From Aldrovandia affinis (Eukaryota > Chordata > Actinopteri > Notacanthiformes > Halosauridae): a stretch of 64,000 bases of DNA. Below the pieces are notes generated by a model that was not told the DNA's origin, ran no database searches, and saw nothing but the letters and a program-made list of their open reading frames with translations. Positions 44,410 through 60,035 of this stretch are shown here, one piece after another. A program made the position numbers and the translations under genes. Within the stretch, counting starts at the first letter, position 1, and each line of letters opens with the position of its first letter. The DNA is taken from assembly GCA_029706075.1 (NCBI GenBank), contig JAINUG010000015.1, forward strand, positions 5,044,154-5,108,153, read 5' to 3'.

Positions 44410-45841
44410 TGATTATGAATTTATGAAGGCCATGGTATTGGTAGAAAGTCCAGAGCAGTGTTGTGTAATGGTTGTGGGAGCTCTGGCTCTCTGAAACAAC
44501 TGGGCTGAGAATCCATACCCATCAGAAAGTGTGTAATTTGCCATTCGTGGAAATATTAAAGTTTATGTATGTATTGATGGACTAATCAGTCATTTAATGT
44601 ATGGCCTTTTTCCTCCTCCATCGTGTAAGAGTCAAACAAAGTCATGCAAACACTACGGAAGGAAGAAATCAATGTATTTTCAACAACAGGACAAAAATGA
44701 AACCATTTCTGTACAGGCAACAAAGATTTTGAGCAGTTACATGTTACGCTTTTGCGTAATGATCCTGAAGTTGCATAAGCGCCTGGTGGCAGAATTTGGA
44801 CCGTAATTCAGTCACTCGCTGGACTGCGATTTGCGGTCTATTTTTATTGTCAGGCTTGTTCATTCCTCTGTGCGCTCCATGTGGGCTGCTTCTCGCAGGC
44901 ATCCTGTTTTAGAATGCACTGCCATCTTGCAGGGATAAAAGAACACAGGAATATGTAATCAGGGATTGTATTATCTGTTGTGTTTGGGCATTGGATGAAT
45001 GAAAACACATCACTTGCCCTCAGAAATGTAACCAGCCCTGTTTGTTTGATTTCACTTTTCACATCACATGCACGTATGAGGTTGCGCACGCGCGTACATG
45101 CTTGTGTAGACACACACACGCTCTCACACTCGCACGTGCTCACATATTCATAAGCAGAGCTGAACATCCTGTACAGAAAATGGTATCATGTGGGACTCTC
45201 GCGGTTTGCTTTGCTTGATGCCCCTGAACGTGTTTCAAGCCTAACTTCTGTATATTTATTTCTGAGACATTCTCTCCCAAACCCTCTGGAATATGACTTC
45301 CATTCCTATACGAGCCAAAGTACCAGAGGCCCTTCTGTGCAAATAAGAGAGACGAGGCAGATATTTCCAATGGGGAGAGAGACGCTTTGGCACCTCAGTT
45401 GTGTCAGTGGTGAGAATGCTCATCCACAGCGTAGCCACAAAGGTCCGGTGCTCTGAACCAGGGAAACATAGGGTTATACATACAGTACAGGTGTAAACTT
45501 GACTTAAGTTGCAAATCGCCATGTGTTGATTATGGCTTGCAGACCCAATCTTTGCAGCAATTCCCAATTATTTGAAACTACAAAGAAGTGAATGACAGGT
45601 GAAGCGGTTAAGCTTGGTACCCAGAAGGTGCATTCATGCTGTAGGTGTCGCCGTCTTCATAACGGGGCCTGTGAATGACAGTCGGAGCTGGCGGTCATGC
45701 CAGTTTCCTCCTCCTGACTGCTCTGTGCATGCTAGAAGAAGGCGACCCATTCAGACTCTCTAGTGAATTACTAGGCTTTTGTGTACTCCTTGGACACACA
45801 CACTCCCTCACATACGCACACGTGTGCACATGCACACTTAT

Positions 45842-45842
<1 letters not shown>

Positions 45843-45897
<55 letters not shown>
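45843..45897. repeat. (CA)n microsatellite
   Basis: Pure CA run of about 54 bp, first of three CA arrays within 600 bp. Confidence 0.95.
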
Positions 45898-45899
<2 letters not shown>

Positions 45900-46052
45900 A
45901 TGCATCCATGTGCATGTATGTAGATGCATACACACACGCATACACGTGCGCGCAGGCTTAGGCATACAGATGTTTGCTTTTTCCAGTGCGAGCATATGGA
46001 GGTACAACCCAGAAAGCACTTGTTCACGGGCAACTGCCTTACAAACACAGAG

Positions 46053-46055
<3 letters not shown>

Positions 46056-46149
<94 letters not shown>
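46056..46149. repeat. (CA)n microsatellite, about 46 units
   Basis: Pure CA run of about 93 bp, with more interrupted CA arrays at 46268-46355. Open frames rich in His-Thr or Cys-Val here are artefacts. Confidence 0.96.
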
Positions 46150-46150
<1 letters not shown>

Positions 46151-46359
46151 CACTCTACATCACTGTTGACACACACACACAGACAGCCAGCTAGATCACT
46201 TCCAATTAGGCAACATTATTACAAGCCAGCTGCCTCTTCCATCTAGGCAACATTCTCTCACATCTGTGACACACACACACACACACACATACACATGCGC
46301 GCACACGCACACACACAGAGGCATATGCATGCACACACACACACACACACACACATGCA

Positions 46360-47523
46360 CACAAACATTTGGGTATGCATTTGGGTACTTCACTATTAAC
46401 ACTTGATTGCTGTTACAACTAACAAACCTCTGGGCAAGAAGCATCTGAATTGAGTGGAGTGACTAAGCCTTTCTGACTGTGTGGGGGAGGGGGTGGGGGG
46501 TCTGGACTGATATGTGTATCAGATATGAATCCCTCAACTAAGGTGTGCAGCAAAAGTGATAATGCAGGAGACTGTCATTCCCATTGATTTTTGACCGTGT
46601 TATTTAGCTGCTATTTACTTGCATATAACCCCGTGGTTAGCACTGTTCCTAAAGGTATATTATTGGCCATGCATATTTTTATCCGTGTTGGTTGGTATAA
46701 TTTCCTCTTTTTCTGCGTAGCCAAATCCTACAGTTGCTTCCTTAATGTCTCTTCCTCCCCGGCACTGGAAATTCAGTGTTTTTGATTAGGATTGATTAAT
46801 TGATTTTTTACAGTTGTATTTTATCCCTCCAAATGTAATGATTTTGTTTTTGTTGCTTTGCTGGAGATATTGCTTTTTCCTATGCCTTTGGCTTCTGAAG
46901 ACACAATATGTTCTGTGCGAGAGCTGTTTTGTGTTTGGGGAAAAAAGTTTTAATTTAGTTTGCAGAGGGAAAAACAGTCTATCTTCCTCTTCATGAAAGG
47001 TATTGAGCCCAACTGTTGTTAGCCTTCGCATCCGCACAAAAGTGGATTAAACTTTGTTTCCAGGCTATGAGAGACTGTCGAGCTATCCCTGTTATCAACT
47101 CGGTTGATACACCTCTTTAGACAATGTGTCGAGACCAAGGTTTTTCTATCTGATAATAAGTTGGAAGCTTGAAAGAAACTCTGTTCAAACTATCAAACAA
47201 ACTAACTTCAAAACTTCAACTTTCTGACAGTGATTGAAATAAATCCACTGTTCATGAGAGAGTCTTTTAGCACTTTTCAACAAAAATGAATGAATGCCCG
47301 CTTCAGTCATTGCTTTTGACTCTAATTTCAGGATGTACCAAGGTTTCTATCAATCAATTCAAGATTCCTACCGACTCAGTGAACAGTCATTCTGTGCAAA
47401 ATATTATTTTAATATTCTTGCGATCGCACTGATTTTTGTTCACGTTACATGAAGATTGGGCGCAACTTTTGGCTTTGCTTGTTTTGCTTCAAAATGTAAC
47501 TGTGTGCTCTTGCCTGCCCCCAG
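46360..47523 (+). other. snx29: SNX29 intron 3, end, up to exon d
   Basis: Gene-free. Includes a G-rich run GGGGGAGGGGGTGGGGGG at 46483-46500 with quadruplex potential and the polypyrimidine-like tract plus CCCCCAG acceptor of exon d. Confidence 0.6.
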
Positions 47524-47630
47524 CTCTCCCCACACTGAGGAACTGTGACAGCCCCCCGCCTGCCCCTCAGCCCAAGTCAGTGGGTGATGTGGAGGAGCTG
47601 GCCTCTAGCTACGAGCGCAAGCTGATAGAG
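47524..47630 (+). CDS. snx29: SNX29 coding exon d (linker and start of second coiled coil)
   Basis: The exon reads ALPTLRNCDSPPPAPQPKSV, then GDVEELASSYERKLIE. The second half matches the conserved SNX29 block EELASSYERKLIEV that precedes the second coiled coil. The first half is a proline-rich linker, a position where SNX29 orthologues differ from one another. Acceptor is TGCCTGCCCCCAG|CT and donor is ATAGAG|GTGGGT. It completes exon c's split codon (G|CT, Ala) and ends in phase 0, as expected before the VAEMHGELIEF exon. I could not find that next exon in the remaining 16.4 kb, so the downstream intron exceeds 16 kb. An open frame starting about 90 bp upstream is intronic read-through. Confidence 0.93.
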
Positions 47631-49335
47631 GTGGGTACTGTGCCACCCCATAGGCACTGAAACTGGGGAAGCCATCTGTCAGAGATACTGCTTCAGAAAT
47701 CATACTTTATATCCCATATGATGAAGGATTCCAGTTCAAATGTAGATAGTGTAGTGCAAGTGGGTAATTGGAATTGCATGTACTGTGCTCCATGATGACT
47801 CAGTCCACGTACATTAATGTGCAAAGCAGAATTGGAGGTAATTGAGATCTTTGGATTTGGGTGCTCAACACCGGTGCTGTGATTAAATCTGGGATTTGGG
47901 AAAGCACCACGGTGATGAAATCGAAAGAAGATTATGATTATGACGGTGCTCTAAATGTTTTTCTTTTCCCGTTTATTTACTGAGAAATAATTCAGCTTAC
48001 GCTGGAGAAAAAGCACCCTTTTACTAATTTATATTGAAGTATTATGCATTTATTTATCATATTTATTTATTCATGTATTCATTTGCCTAGCTGTCAGTCT
48101 CAATAGGGTGCACTGAATGCAGACGGAAGCAAGCCCACTTTGTAAATCTCTGTTTGGGGATGTAGCTTTGTTTTTCCTTGGCAGACTCGTTATTTCTTTT
48201 TTTATGAACCTCTGTTGTGTGATTTTTCTCTTTTGATGAAAATGTTAGCTGCTTAGCAGCATGAAGCTCATAATAATCCTGTAACACGGGAAAAGGGAAG
48301 GCTTGGATCAAGGTGAACGCGCAGAACATTCTGTCCGTCTATCCTGAAGCATCACTGGTTAAGTGTGGCAGCACACCTGCTTTTTATTGATATGAGTGGG
48401 TGTGTCCTATCCTCTACCCCTTTCAGAGTGAACATTTTCCAGTTTTTTTTGTGCATTTTTTTCCCCTCCCCTCCCCTCCTGTATGTCAGATTTGTTCCAA
48501 AGGTTGCCTGTGAGGAGGCTTGGCTAGATCAAAGAGTGGAACAGCTCAGCCTTTGCTTGTCAGCTCCACAGTTGAGAGAGTGGAAAGAAATGTATCCAGC
48601 ATAAATGGGGAAGAGTAATTGATCCCCTCCAGGATCAGCTGTTGTTTTCCCCGCGAGATGACAGCGCCGTCAGCCATCTCAGATGGGGCTTGGAGGATCG
48701 CTTCACCCTTCAGCACACCCCAATGTCCATGCCGGCTCCTAATGCCTTCCATCAATGACGCACGTTATTGGTTCAGAAAATTCCTGTCATCTCAAGCTGC
48801 ATTGTGTTCCATCTGTGAATCTAATATTGGACTCAGGGCCTTACACGCCGCTGCAACTTTGAAGTAGATGATTGCTTCCCCCCCCTCCCCCTCCTCATTT
48901 AGATTGTGGCCTCGTAATTCGGCGCAGTTGCTGCTCTGATCTGTGTTTGTAGCTGGAGGCTCAGGCGTAGCTGGAACGCTCAGGAGATGGTTCCCCTACC
49001 CAGCACAGTGTGCGGCCTGCAGGCACTGAGATGCCATTTGCAGTGGTTTGTCTGCGTAGAAGTCACAGCTGCAGGATCAGAAGGCCAGGGCTGCACCAGG
49101 GTACACATTTGGACAGGTTCATCTGTGTCCAGCCTGGCCCCCTGCTCTTTTGCTCGCTGCTTGTCCCTTTTGCAGTTCCTATCTCTGCAGTCTGCAACTT
49201 TGTGCTCCCCTGAGCACCTTAATTCAACTAAACATTTTCACACAAGCATAGACGACCATCAGGGTCCCTTCTGCTCAGATGTGCTTGTGCAAACACAGCT
49301 TGCTAGCTTAAACAGACACGGTTTCTTGAAAGATG
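47631..49335 (+). other. snx29: SNX29 intron 4, first part
   Basis: Starts with the GTGGGT donor of exon d. No gene is supported. A CCCCT pentamer run is at about 48463-48480. A 193-codon + frame (48987-49568) runs into a Tc1 element and is not a gene. Confidence 0.6.
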
Positions 49336-49337
49336 TA

Positions 49338-50180
49338 CAGTGCAGTCGGAAAGTATTCAGACCCCTTCACTTTTTCCACATTTTGTTATGTTACAGCCTT
49401 ATTCAAAAATGGATTACATTAATTTTCCTCATCAATCTACACACAATACCCATAATGACAAAGAAAAAACAGGTTTTTAGACATTTTTGCAAATTTATTC
49501 AAAATAAAAAACTGAAATATTACATTTACATAAGTATTCAGACCCTTTGCTATGACACTCTAAATTGAGCTCAGATGCATCCTGTTCCCTGTAGTCCACC
49601 AAATTCAATTGATTGTACATGCTTTAGAAAGGCACACACTATATAAGGTCCCACAGTTCATAGTGCATGTCAGAGTAAAAACCAAGCTATGAAATCCTAG
49701 GAACTCTTCATAGACCTCTGAGATATAATTGTGTTGAGGCATAGATCTGGGGAAGGGTATAAAAACATTGCTAAAGCATTGAAAGTCCCCATGAGCACAG
49801 TGGGCTCCATCATTGTGAAATGGAAGAAGTTTGGAACCACCACGACTCTTCTTAGAGCTGGACGTCTGGCCAAACTCAGTAACCGGGCAAGAAGGGCCTT
49901 GGTCAGGGAGGTGACCAAGAACCCAATGGCCACTCTGCATTGATGGTAGAACCTGGCAGAAGGACAACCATCTCTGCAGCACTCCATCAATCAGGCCTTT
50001 ATGGTAGTGGCTAGACAGAAGCCACTCCTAAGTGAAAGGCATATGACAGCCCACTTGGAGTTTGCCAAATGGCACTTAAAGGATTCGAAGAGCATCAGGA
50101 AAAAGATTTTCTGGTCTGATGAGACACAAATTGAACTTTTTGGCCTGAATGCCAAGCGCTATGTTTATGTGTATGGTACT
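49338..50180 (+). mobile_element. Tc1-like transposon, 5' half
   Basis: Starts after TA with CAGTGCAGTCGGAAAGTATT CAGACCCCTT, the end of a very common fish Tc1 family. The transposase front half is on the + strand: MLRHRSGEGYKNIAKALKVP MSTVGSIIVKWKKFG (helix-turn-helix) in 49731-49943, a stop after MATLH, and then, from 50001, HLEFAKWHLKDSKSIRKKIF WSDETQIELFGLNAKRYV with the first catalytic Asp intact. Similarity stops at about 50180, so the second and third catalytic residues and the right end are missing. Confidence 0.92.
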
Positions 50181-50431
50181 ATGTGTGTGTGAACACACAA
50201 ATAGCGGGTTTGCACAATGGATTCGCAATGTTTCGGTGAATAACGTTATGTTAGTTTCATGATGGGTAGCATTGCATGAGAGAGAAGCATATCTTTGTCT
50301 CGCAAGCTATACTACCGACCTAACGTCACCGAGTTATTTCAATCCTGCAAATTACTGAGATTATGCATGTGACTAAAATGGTTAGTTACTGGGGAAGTTA
50401 GACAGGATTAAAATAAATGCAACCCTGTTAG

Positions 50432-52103
50432 CCCAGTTAACACATTGAATCGGCCTGAGCGCGGCTGAGTTACGGCACAGTTGGCTCAGACTCAGTATCG
50501 GCGAACATCACTCGGAGCCGATTCTGGGTAGACACATCTGGCCCAGATGATTTTTTTATGATTTGGGCCGATTATGGCTTCTGCTCGGCATTGGGTAAAT
50601 AATAGTCAAAATAAATTAAACCCCTGCTAGCCTACAGTTCTGGGATGAGTCCGGTGTGTCGGCACTGTTGGCTGAGTGTCGCCTACGGCAACCGTCATCT
50701 GGGCCGATTGTGGCCAGCGCTAAGCACAGCCGCAGCTGTGTGGCCATACAGGCTGTAGAGGAGCTGATATCCAGTTTGGTGGAGTACCAAGGGGATATTT
50801 TTAGCTCAACTGAACCTGCACGAGAGACAATGTCTATCAGTCTCTCACTCTGAGAAGGGCGTTTAGTTGAGTAGATAAGTTTCTTCTAAATGAAGAAATG
50901 TCCAATTAGTTTTTTGTCAAAAATAAATTGATCATCTATACTGCCGAGTTTTTGGTCGATGTTGTTCGCCAAATTCAGTAAATCTGTGAGTTGCGTTACC
51001 TGATTCTGAGGTAAGTTAGCAAACGTTAGCTAGCTAGACTACGTTATTTAACCGCACAGTTTGCTAGTTATAGCCAAGTTATATACATTTCTCAAGAAGC
51101 TAATGGCCATATGACTAATGTTGGCTTAATCGATATACAAAGATAATGTTTAATCTGGCTGCATTTCCTTTACGTAATGTTAAATGTTACAGTACCAAAC
51201 ATTGGCTATAGCTAAATTATTTAACGTTAGCTAGCCAACAAAAGACAGCTGTTGACAGCTGGCTACCTAGCTCAGCTGTAACGACCGCCGTTATGTTAGT
51301 TTGGCATATTATAAGGGATTATGCCAATTTTGGCATGTTGCGAAAACTGGCCACACAACCAACTATTTCTAAATAAAAATAAACATTGGTGTGAAGTTAT
51401 GTGCATTTCTAATTTGGATAGCTAGCTATCTTGGTCATTTTTTCCCATTAATCAGCAGCTAGCTACAGGCAAAAAATCCTCTTTTGCTGAAGGTTTTGAA
51501 ACACGATTCAGTCAGCAAAAGTTAGTAAATAATCCTTATGTTTCTGTATGCTGTAACTTAATACAGTTCTGTTGCTTTTGCACTGCAAATAAAAAGGTTG
51601 ATGATTAATAAGCTCATGACTTTATTTTGATTTCTCAGTGGTTTTCAAGTAGGCCTATTTTAAGTTTACACAAGTATAAGTGATAAATGCATTAATAATT
51701 GTATATATTAATTCATAATTATATATTTGTTCATTGTGATATAGAGATATTTGATTGAGCAAAATGCATATTCAAAACATTAAACCTGACAATGTTTATT
51801 GGAAACTGGGATATGAAAATAAATATTATTTTCATTGCAATATTAATAAAACGACAATATCAAAAACAGGGGGAGGATGGTGATTAATTGGATTTGTTGG
51901 AATTGGGCCAGCGCTGGCCCAAGCATATTTTTACTCTTGGGCCAATTCTGGCTTGCTTCTGGCAGTTTCGGCCTAGATGCGGGATCCAGGCAGTCATTCA
52001 AAATTGATAAGGGCCAACTCTGGCTGCCAGATTCAGGCCGATTAATAAAGCCTCGGTGTGCGGGAGTCGGCCCGAATGCGGGCAGTGTTTTTTGATAACT
52101 GGG
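50432..52103. mobile_element. Candidate unclassified DNA element with GGCC-rich ends
   Basis: Possible inverted tips CCCAGTTAACA (left) and CCCAGTTATCA (right, reverse complement). Inside each end, for about 200-300 bp, are many scattered copies of GGGCCGATT / GGCCAG / TCTGGCC-type words (50450-50730 and 51880-52090), including the 16-bp palindrome GGGCCAGCGCTGGCCC near 51906. The middle is AT-rich with GTTAGCTAGC words and no transposase frame. No clean target duplication was found. Such subterminal repeats suit a non-autonomous DNA transposon, but the family is not identified. Confidence 0.45.
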
Positions 52104-55603
<3,500 letters not shown>

Positions 55604-55607
<4 letters not shown>

Positions 55608-56924
55608 TTTCTGTATGAAATAAAAATTGGAGCCTTATTCTTCATCTTGACAGCCATTTCCTTGTTTTGATACAATGGCCATCTGTTCTATCCATTGCAG
55701 CTGTTTCCATGCCTTTTATCAGGCGGTAGTTGTACAGCACCCCATTTGATATTTTGATATTGCAATTATTAATACCAACAGATTTGATAATATATTCCAA
55801 AATCTGTTGCTTAGACATGTTGAAAATGTATTCATTAAGAAACACCCAGTGCGTGTTCTGTTTTAGTGGTGTGAAAGCCAATTAACATTATCAATTAACA
55901 TTATGCCATAACAAAATATAAGGGCATTCCAACACCAAAGTGTGGCACACTCTGATATAATTATAAAAGCAGTAGTTCACAAATTCACTATTCATGATGT
56001 GGAGAAAAAAGTGTGCACGCATTTTGTGTATCACTAATTTAATTAATTGATTGACGCCATAGTTTTATACGAAATAATCACTGCCTGTGTTTATTACTAT
56101 ATGCCCTTCTGTCTGTACCGTTTGATTCACAAATCAAGGCTTGGGTGCTTTAACATTGTTTGGCATTTGGTCTGTGAATGTCTTTTGTCAGACAGTAATG
56201 ATTTAAGCATATATATAAACATGCACGCATAAAGAACAACTTTCTTTGCATGCCCCCGACATGGGTAGGGTATATGTTTCGATATACTGAAGCATATTCT
56301 CTCCCCATGTTGTACTAGCCACTAGTTAATCACTAGTTCATGCTCATTATCACCATTAGTTGCATTAGTAGTATTCATGTGTAAGGCTCAGGTTGGGCAG
56401 CAGAAATACAGGTCTGACACACAGGAGTGTCAGAGGTGATTGTAATTGGCTAATTGTTTTGGTGATAATGGCTGGCTGGCTGGCTGGCTGACAGCCAGAA
56501 GTCTAATTAAAATGGTCTCGCTCTCCTCTCCACTCCCCCACAGATCTCTGCGCGATTGTCGTAGTCCAGTTATGTCTGTGGTTTATATTGTAATCTCCCT
56601 TGTTTCTCTCCTCCAGCCCTGACAAGCCTTTTTTTCCCGCCCTCTGTTAGGACCCGTGAGAGCTATAAGTAAACAGTTTGTCAAGATGCAGCTAGAAGCT
56701 CAGACAGACGTCCCAGACTCTTCCTCCCCTCTCTCGAATCTCACTCTGTCTCTGGGGCTGGAGTTAGCATCTCCCGCTTTCCCTCCTCTCTCACTTCAAG
56801 CCTGCTTTCACTTCCAATGGCCTGCTTTATAGCGCGGGTCACTCCTGCTTATCGTCTCTGCTTAGAATGTTGTTTCTTCCACTCCAAGTGCTTTTTCAGC
56901 AGAAGCGCTCCCGACTGTCAGACT

Positions 56925-56926
<2 letters not shown>
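55604..56926 (+). other. snx29: SNX29 intron 4, gene-free
   Basis: No gene recognised. A GGCT tetranucleotide run lies at 56470-56490. Confidence 0.5.

Positions 56927-57001
<75 letters not shown>
56927..57001. repeat. (AG)n microsatellite, about 37 units
   Basis: Pure AG run of about 75 bp; homopurine tract able to form triplex DNA. Confidence 0.96.
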
Positions 57002-57004
<3 letters not shown>

Positions 57005-57476
57005 TGTCAGCATCACCAGTATCAGAGAGTATCACACAGTACAGTGAGAATGGTTTGCCAGTAAGACCGAGCGAGAGAGCAATAGCCTTTAATCAGCACT
57101 CCCCAGCAATTCTCGGACCCAAAACCTGGCCAAGTTAAGGAATCGAAATCCTCATTAGCGCACATCAAAAAATGATGCCACGCGGTACCTGGCTTCACTG
57201 CTTCTCTGTGTGTGAATGACTGCTCAAACATTGCAGAAGGTTGTGTTGCACTTTGCGGTTTCATGTAATAATAAAACATTTAGATGCACTGAAATATTCA
57301 TGCGTACGCCCAGGGAGAGGGACCTTTTGATATTATCAAAGGAGCCTGTGTAAACAAACAGCTGGCAGCAAAATGGGCTTCCTGTGTCTGGGCAGCTGGT
57401 ATAAGGTGCTTTTCTTTTAGATTGCCAAAAACCTGTGCCCCCTCCAAATCCACAAAGCGGTGCACCCCCTCTCCAT

Positions 57477-57507
<31 letters not shown>

Positions 57508-59847
57508 CACACACACAAACAAACAAACACACACAAACACACACACACATTGTTCTCTCGTTATCAGATGTCCCCTTGGGGAACGGAGGGAAAAAAATCT
57601 GAAGAACCAGCCCCTCCTCACAAAGAGGCACAAGAAAGAAAATTGCTGCTAATGGAACCCAAAGCAAAATGGATGGGGGGAATCTGTAGATTTAATCTCA
57701 GATGCTCTCACCTGTAAAATTACTGCATTTGGATGCCTTTGTAAGTGTCATTATGATAGTTGTCTTCACTGTCTCCGGAATGTTTAATTATGGCATATCT
57801 GCTAAAAACGGATACATTTGTTCATGCTATTCACTCACCTCTGCCCCTTGTTATTCTTTCCTTGCGATGGCACTGAAGCAGAAATACAAACGTATGCTAA
57901 TTCGCTTTATTTTTAAATGACGGCTTATTGGTGAGGATCTGTTGTTTTCTCTCTTGACGCACAGGTTTTATTTGGAAAAGGAAAAGGGAAAAAAAACATC
58001 TTCGGAGAAGGATGGAATCAACGGCACAGGCTTGCTCTGTTGAAAACAGGATTACAAACGAGTGGAGCAAATGCAGAAATGGTCATTTTCTCAAAGTGAG
58101 CCGAAATAATGAGGCTTAATGTCCCCCTCAGTGGAATCTGGGCTCCTTTAATATTTAGGGGAGCCAGGAGCACGTGGCCTCTTAGTTTCCGAAAATACCC
58201 CAGCATGTGCTGAAATAAATCGCGACGGAATAACAACCTGATTAGCTCCCGCACTGAGAAATAATTACATTCTGTCACGCTTAAAATTAATTCCCCCCCT
58301 TTTCTTTTTTTTTCCTCAACGTCCTATTTGAAAGTTAGAGAGCAAATAAATAAATGAGATGAATGAATGCTCAGAGCACTACACCATAATTTTTGCTCTG
58401 GTTTCAAAGCACTTTTGTCTTGTGTACTAAGGAGAGTGTGCTCATTTTTCCTACTATGCAGGCCCTATGATGGGACACTTGGAGAGATGTATCCATCTGA
58501 AACTGTGTGAGGCGGTTATATTTATTTACACAGAAGCAGGTCTACCACTGGATAATACTACACCACCGGCAGAGATGCTCTGTTGGTGGGGCCATTCACA
58601 TCAAATGATTCCTGGTACAGGATAACCATTAATACCATTGGATAACCATTAATACCTCCACATATACCAGGCCCCATCACTACTCCTGCTCTTTCCTTGA
58701 CTTGTATGAGTACGGTTTTTGTCGTGTTTGGGCTGTACCACTCTGGGTGGTTCGACCCTGAGTTGCGGCCCTGTGTCACCTCGCTAGCTAGGTTTGCAAT
58801 ATTCTTGGAACAAAGGTTTCTTATGGGTGTTTCAGCTGGACAGCCACTGCAACGCAAGTGCCTATAGCACCCCACAACAGATCCTGAGGTTTGGTTGCTA
58901 GCTTGTCTTTTGTGTATTGTGTGAGGTGAATATCCTGGGGTGCTCACAGTTCCCGGTGTACTGGCCCTGTGATGGGACCGTTGTCCAGATGCGTGCACCT
59001 GCGAGCGTCGTAGGCAGCTCTCTAATACCAGGAGATGGCCGTAGACCTTGCACACAGCCTCAGGCTTTTCACAATAATGACTCTTAAGGCGTTAGCGGTT
59101 AGAGAATGGCTGTTGCTTTGCTTTTTTCACGTAGAAAGGGCCTTTCGATTGCAGATGGAAAATACAATCTTTGCTGAATGTTTCCATGAACACGGAACAG
59201 TGCAGATTAGAAGAAATCTCAGTTACACTGCCGAAACAATGACAGTGCACGAAGTGCTATAGTACACTTGCAACTGAAGCTGAAAAGTTGAAGCCACAGG
59301 ACTAAGATTGGGTGACTCGCTTTCTTTAAGGCTCAGCAGGGTTCTTTGGCCCTGAGAGCACCTATGCACTTGTTTCAAAGGCCAGCAGAGAAATGCTTTG
59401 AGCTTATACTACTCAGTGCTCCCTGTTGTTTCCATTTAGCAGTTATGGAAGACATCAGTGATATCACACTGTTTCACAAGCACACTTTGGGGATGAATAC
59501 ATTGAAATGAATTTCAAAGCGGGGCTAGTGTTGTTTTGATGGTAAAAAGCTTCAAAGCTTTGCATTAATTCTGAATTTCATGGCTGGATTTACATTTGTC
59601 ATTTGTCTGTGCGGGGAATGTTTGTCATAGTCAAATTGTTTTCTCAGATGATTTGCACTCGAAATTAATCTATTCTTTGGATCTTCTTACAATTTGTAAG
59701 CAGGGGAAGTGAGACGCTGGTGAATAAATGCTTGTTAAAAGGAAGAATTGGATTTTGAGCAAGTGCAGGCTAAAATCCCATGCTTTCACATATCATAAGG
59801 CAACTTGATTAAGCATATTGTGTATGGCCATCATAGTTTATTATATA
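57002..59847 (+). other. snx29: SNX29 intron 4, gene-free
   Basis: Contains a CA-rich stretch at 57476-57549 and a 20-bp tandem duplication (GGATAACCATTAATACC) at 58620-58657. A 165-codon minus frame (58558-59055) has balanced composition but no similarity or motif I recognise; it could be part of an undetected repeat. 58020-58290 looks repeat-free and might be conserved non-coding sequence. Confidence 0.45.
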
Positions 59848-60033
59848 CAGTGCATCCGGAAAGTATTCAGACCCCTTCATCAAACTTTTGATGTATTTTT
59901 TGTATGTATGTATTTTGGGGTATTGTGTGTAGATTGATGAGGAAAAAAATAATTTAATAAATTTTAGAATAAGGCTCTAACATAACAAAATGTGGAAAAA
60001 GTTAAGGGGTCTGAATACTTTCTGGATGCACTG
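59848..60033. mobile_element. Tc1-type MITE, 186 bp
   Basis: Both ends are present: CAGTGCATCCGGAAAGTATT and AATACTTTCTGGATGCACTG, flanked by TA (59846-59847 and 60034-60035). Same end family as the larger Tc1 element at 49338 (…AAGTATTCAGACCCCTT…). Inside there is only terminal-region sequence, with no transposase. Confidence 0.93.
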
Positions 60034-60035
60034 TA

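Larger units (their letters stand above)
39347..45780 (+). other. snx29: SNX29 intron 3, gene-free
   Basis: Nothing coding supported. Contains a G-rich tract (42501-42521), poly-C runs near 39591 and 39761, a small tandem repeat (44343-44409) and CA-rich sequence near 45105-45140. Confidence 0.5.

Noticed and set aside
47436-47523. Apparent start Met upstream of SNX29 exon d
   Set aside because: Intronic read-through; the CCCCCAG acceptor and phase match with exon c define the true exon start.
48987-49568. 193-codon + frame
   Set aside because: Runs from plain intron into the inverted end of a Tc1 element; the C-terminal part is transposon non-coding sequence.
50656-50853. Frame with VEELISSLVEYQGD, checked as a possible next SNX29 exon
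   Set aside because: Does not match the expected VAEMHGELIEF block and lies within the GGCC-rich repeat candidate.
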